A stretch of 64,000 nt of DNA from Cladocopium goreaui (taxonomy: Eukaryota; Sar; Dinophyceae; Suessiales; Symbiodiniaceae): assembly GCA_947184155.2 (NCBI GenBank), contig CAMXCT020000253.1, positions 62,001 through 126,000 on the forward strand. The letters are read 5' to 3'. The notes beneath the pieces are model-generated. The model saw only the letters and a program-made list of their open reading frames with translations. It was not told where the DNA came from and did no database searches. Positions 63,336 to 64,000 of this stretch are shown piece by piece. Each line of letters begins with the position of its first letter. The stretch's first letter is position 1. Made by a program: the position numbers and the translations under genes.

Positions 63336-63786
63336 ATGGCCATTCAATAAATACCATAAATATTTTGGTGTTCCTATTGGTATATGGCCAAATACACCAT
63401 ATGGAAACAATAATGGAAACCAATTAGGCCTTCGTCTTCAAAAAAACAGGTTGGTCCATCAACAGCAACGCAGAGAGCACGATTCCAGGCACTCATTGTT
63501 CCGAAAAGCTACGCTACACATTAGGTATATGGATGCGAAATGGGGTGTATCGCCTTATGGTCACTTTCACAGGAAAAATGATAATGAATCAGGTATTTGT
63601 TTCCGAATGTTTCAGGTACCAAATCCATATGTGCAGTGTTCAAAACATTTCAAAACCCCCAGCTGTTTGAATCCTGGTTGTTTTTTTGAACGGGATTTCC
63701 TGCAGATGATCATCAGCATATACAGGGTGAATAACCCCCAGCTTGTCATTCACCATCATCCCTACAAATACTTGATAAATCTATAT

Positions 63787-63913
63787 CTGGTTGCTGGTAT
63801 ACCTACCCCTCTGAAAAATATGTTCGTTCGTCAGTTGGGATGATGACATTCCCAACTGAATGGAAAGTCATTAAAAAAAACATACAATTCCATGGTTCCA
63901 AACCACCAACCAG
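63787..63913. mobile_element. MITE-like element, family M2
   Basis: CTGGTTGCTGGTATACCTAC at left, AAACCACCAACCAG at right; longer core with TTCGTTCGTCAGTTGGGATG. Confidence 0.75.
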
Positions 63914-64000
63914 ATATATAAATCTCCACTCTTGATGCTTAAGCCTGCTATAAAGGACCATGAACCCCTTCAGAATCATCCACGGACTTGCGGCACCTCA

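Overview
The window looks like nuclear DNA of a dinoflagellate, most likely a symbiodiniacean or close relative. The basis is: intron-rich, exon-poor sequence; two protein types I recognise as highly expanded in Symbiodiniaceae genomes (a large protein with a GDEGRG motif and a later PKVH motif, and a multi-exon protein with EFFSG, CSSW and LENP motifs); AG-type acceptors that often fit only with ambiguous boundaries; degenerate CCCTAAA telomere-type motifs; and a tyrosine-recombinase retrotransposon that carries a cytosine-5 DNA methyltransferase. There are no bacterial operons, tRNAs or rRNAs. Species-level assignment is not possible from the sequence alone.

Layout. (1) 1-5.0 kb, minus strand: exons of one gene whose last visible exon is a DDE_1/pogo-like transposase domain running off the left edge, preceded by exons with Cys-rich zinc-binding motifs, two SAP-like repeats and a proline-rich linker. 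(2) 4.0-7.65 kb: simple and tandem repeats, including a 1.3 kb AT-rich array with a 38-40 bp unit and an 11/66 bp minisatellite. (3) 7.7-22.2 kb, plus strand: a string of more than 20 exon-like segments. They include an acidic/basic, RG-rich nuclear-type region, a methyltransferase-like core (13.3-14.5 kb), and a 638-codon transposase-like open frame at 20.25-22.17 kb. A minisatellite module (poly-TCC, then 41 bp units, then 12/24 bp units) occurs twice, at 8.7 and 18.2 kb. (4) 22.2-40.9 kb and 48.8-64 kb: intron-like DNA full of short terminal-inverted-repeat (MITE-like) elements of at least five families, TA and TATC microsatellites, and scattered small exon-like frames, mostly on the minus strand. 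(5) 40.9-48.75 kb, minus strand: an almost complete DIRS/PAT-like retrotransposon with split direct repeats in the order A1-ORFs-B1-A2-B2.

The retrotransposon is the most interesting object. Its ORFs are a zinc-finger/basic gag-like region, a second gag-like ORF, a pol ORF and a tyrosine recombinase. In pol, a DNMT3-like cytosine methyltransferase domain sits inside the RNase H fold, between its first catalytic Asp and its catalytic Glu. The RT box reads YLDN instead of YxDD, and the RNase H is split by a frame change. The two 300 bp B repeats appear identical, so the insertion is probably recent. DNMT capture by dinoflagellate retrotransposons has been reported before; the domain nesting, the split-repeat ends and the altered catalytic residues seen here are what deserve checking.

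Limits: exon boundaries outside long open frames are guesses from frame openness and nearby AG/GT signals; repeat-family membership was judged by eye within this window only.
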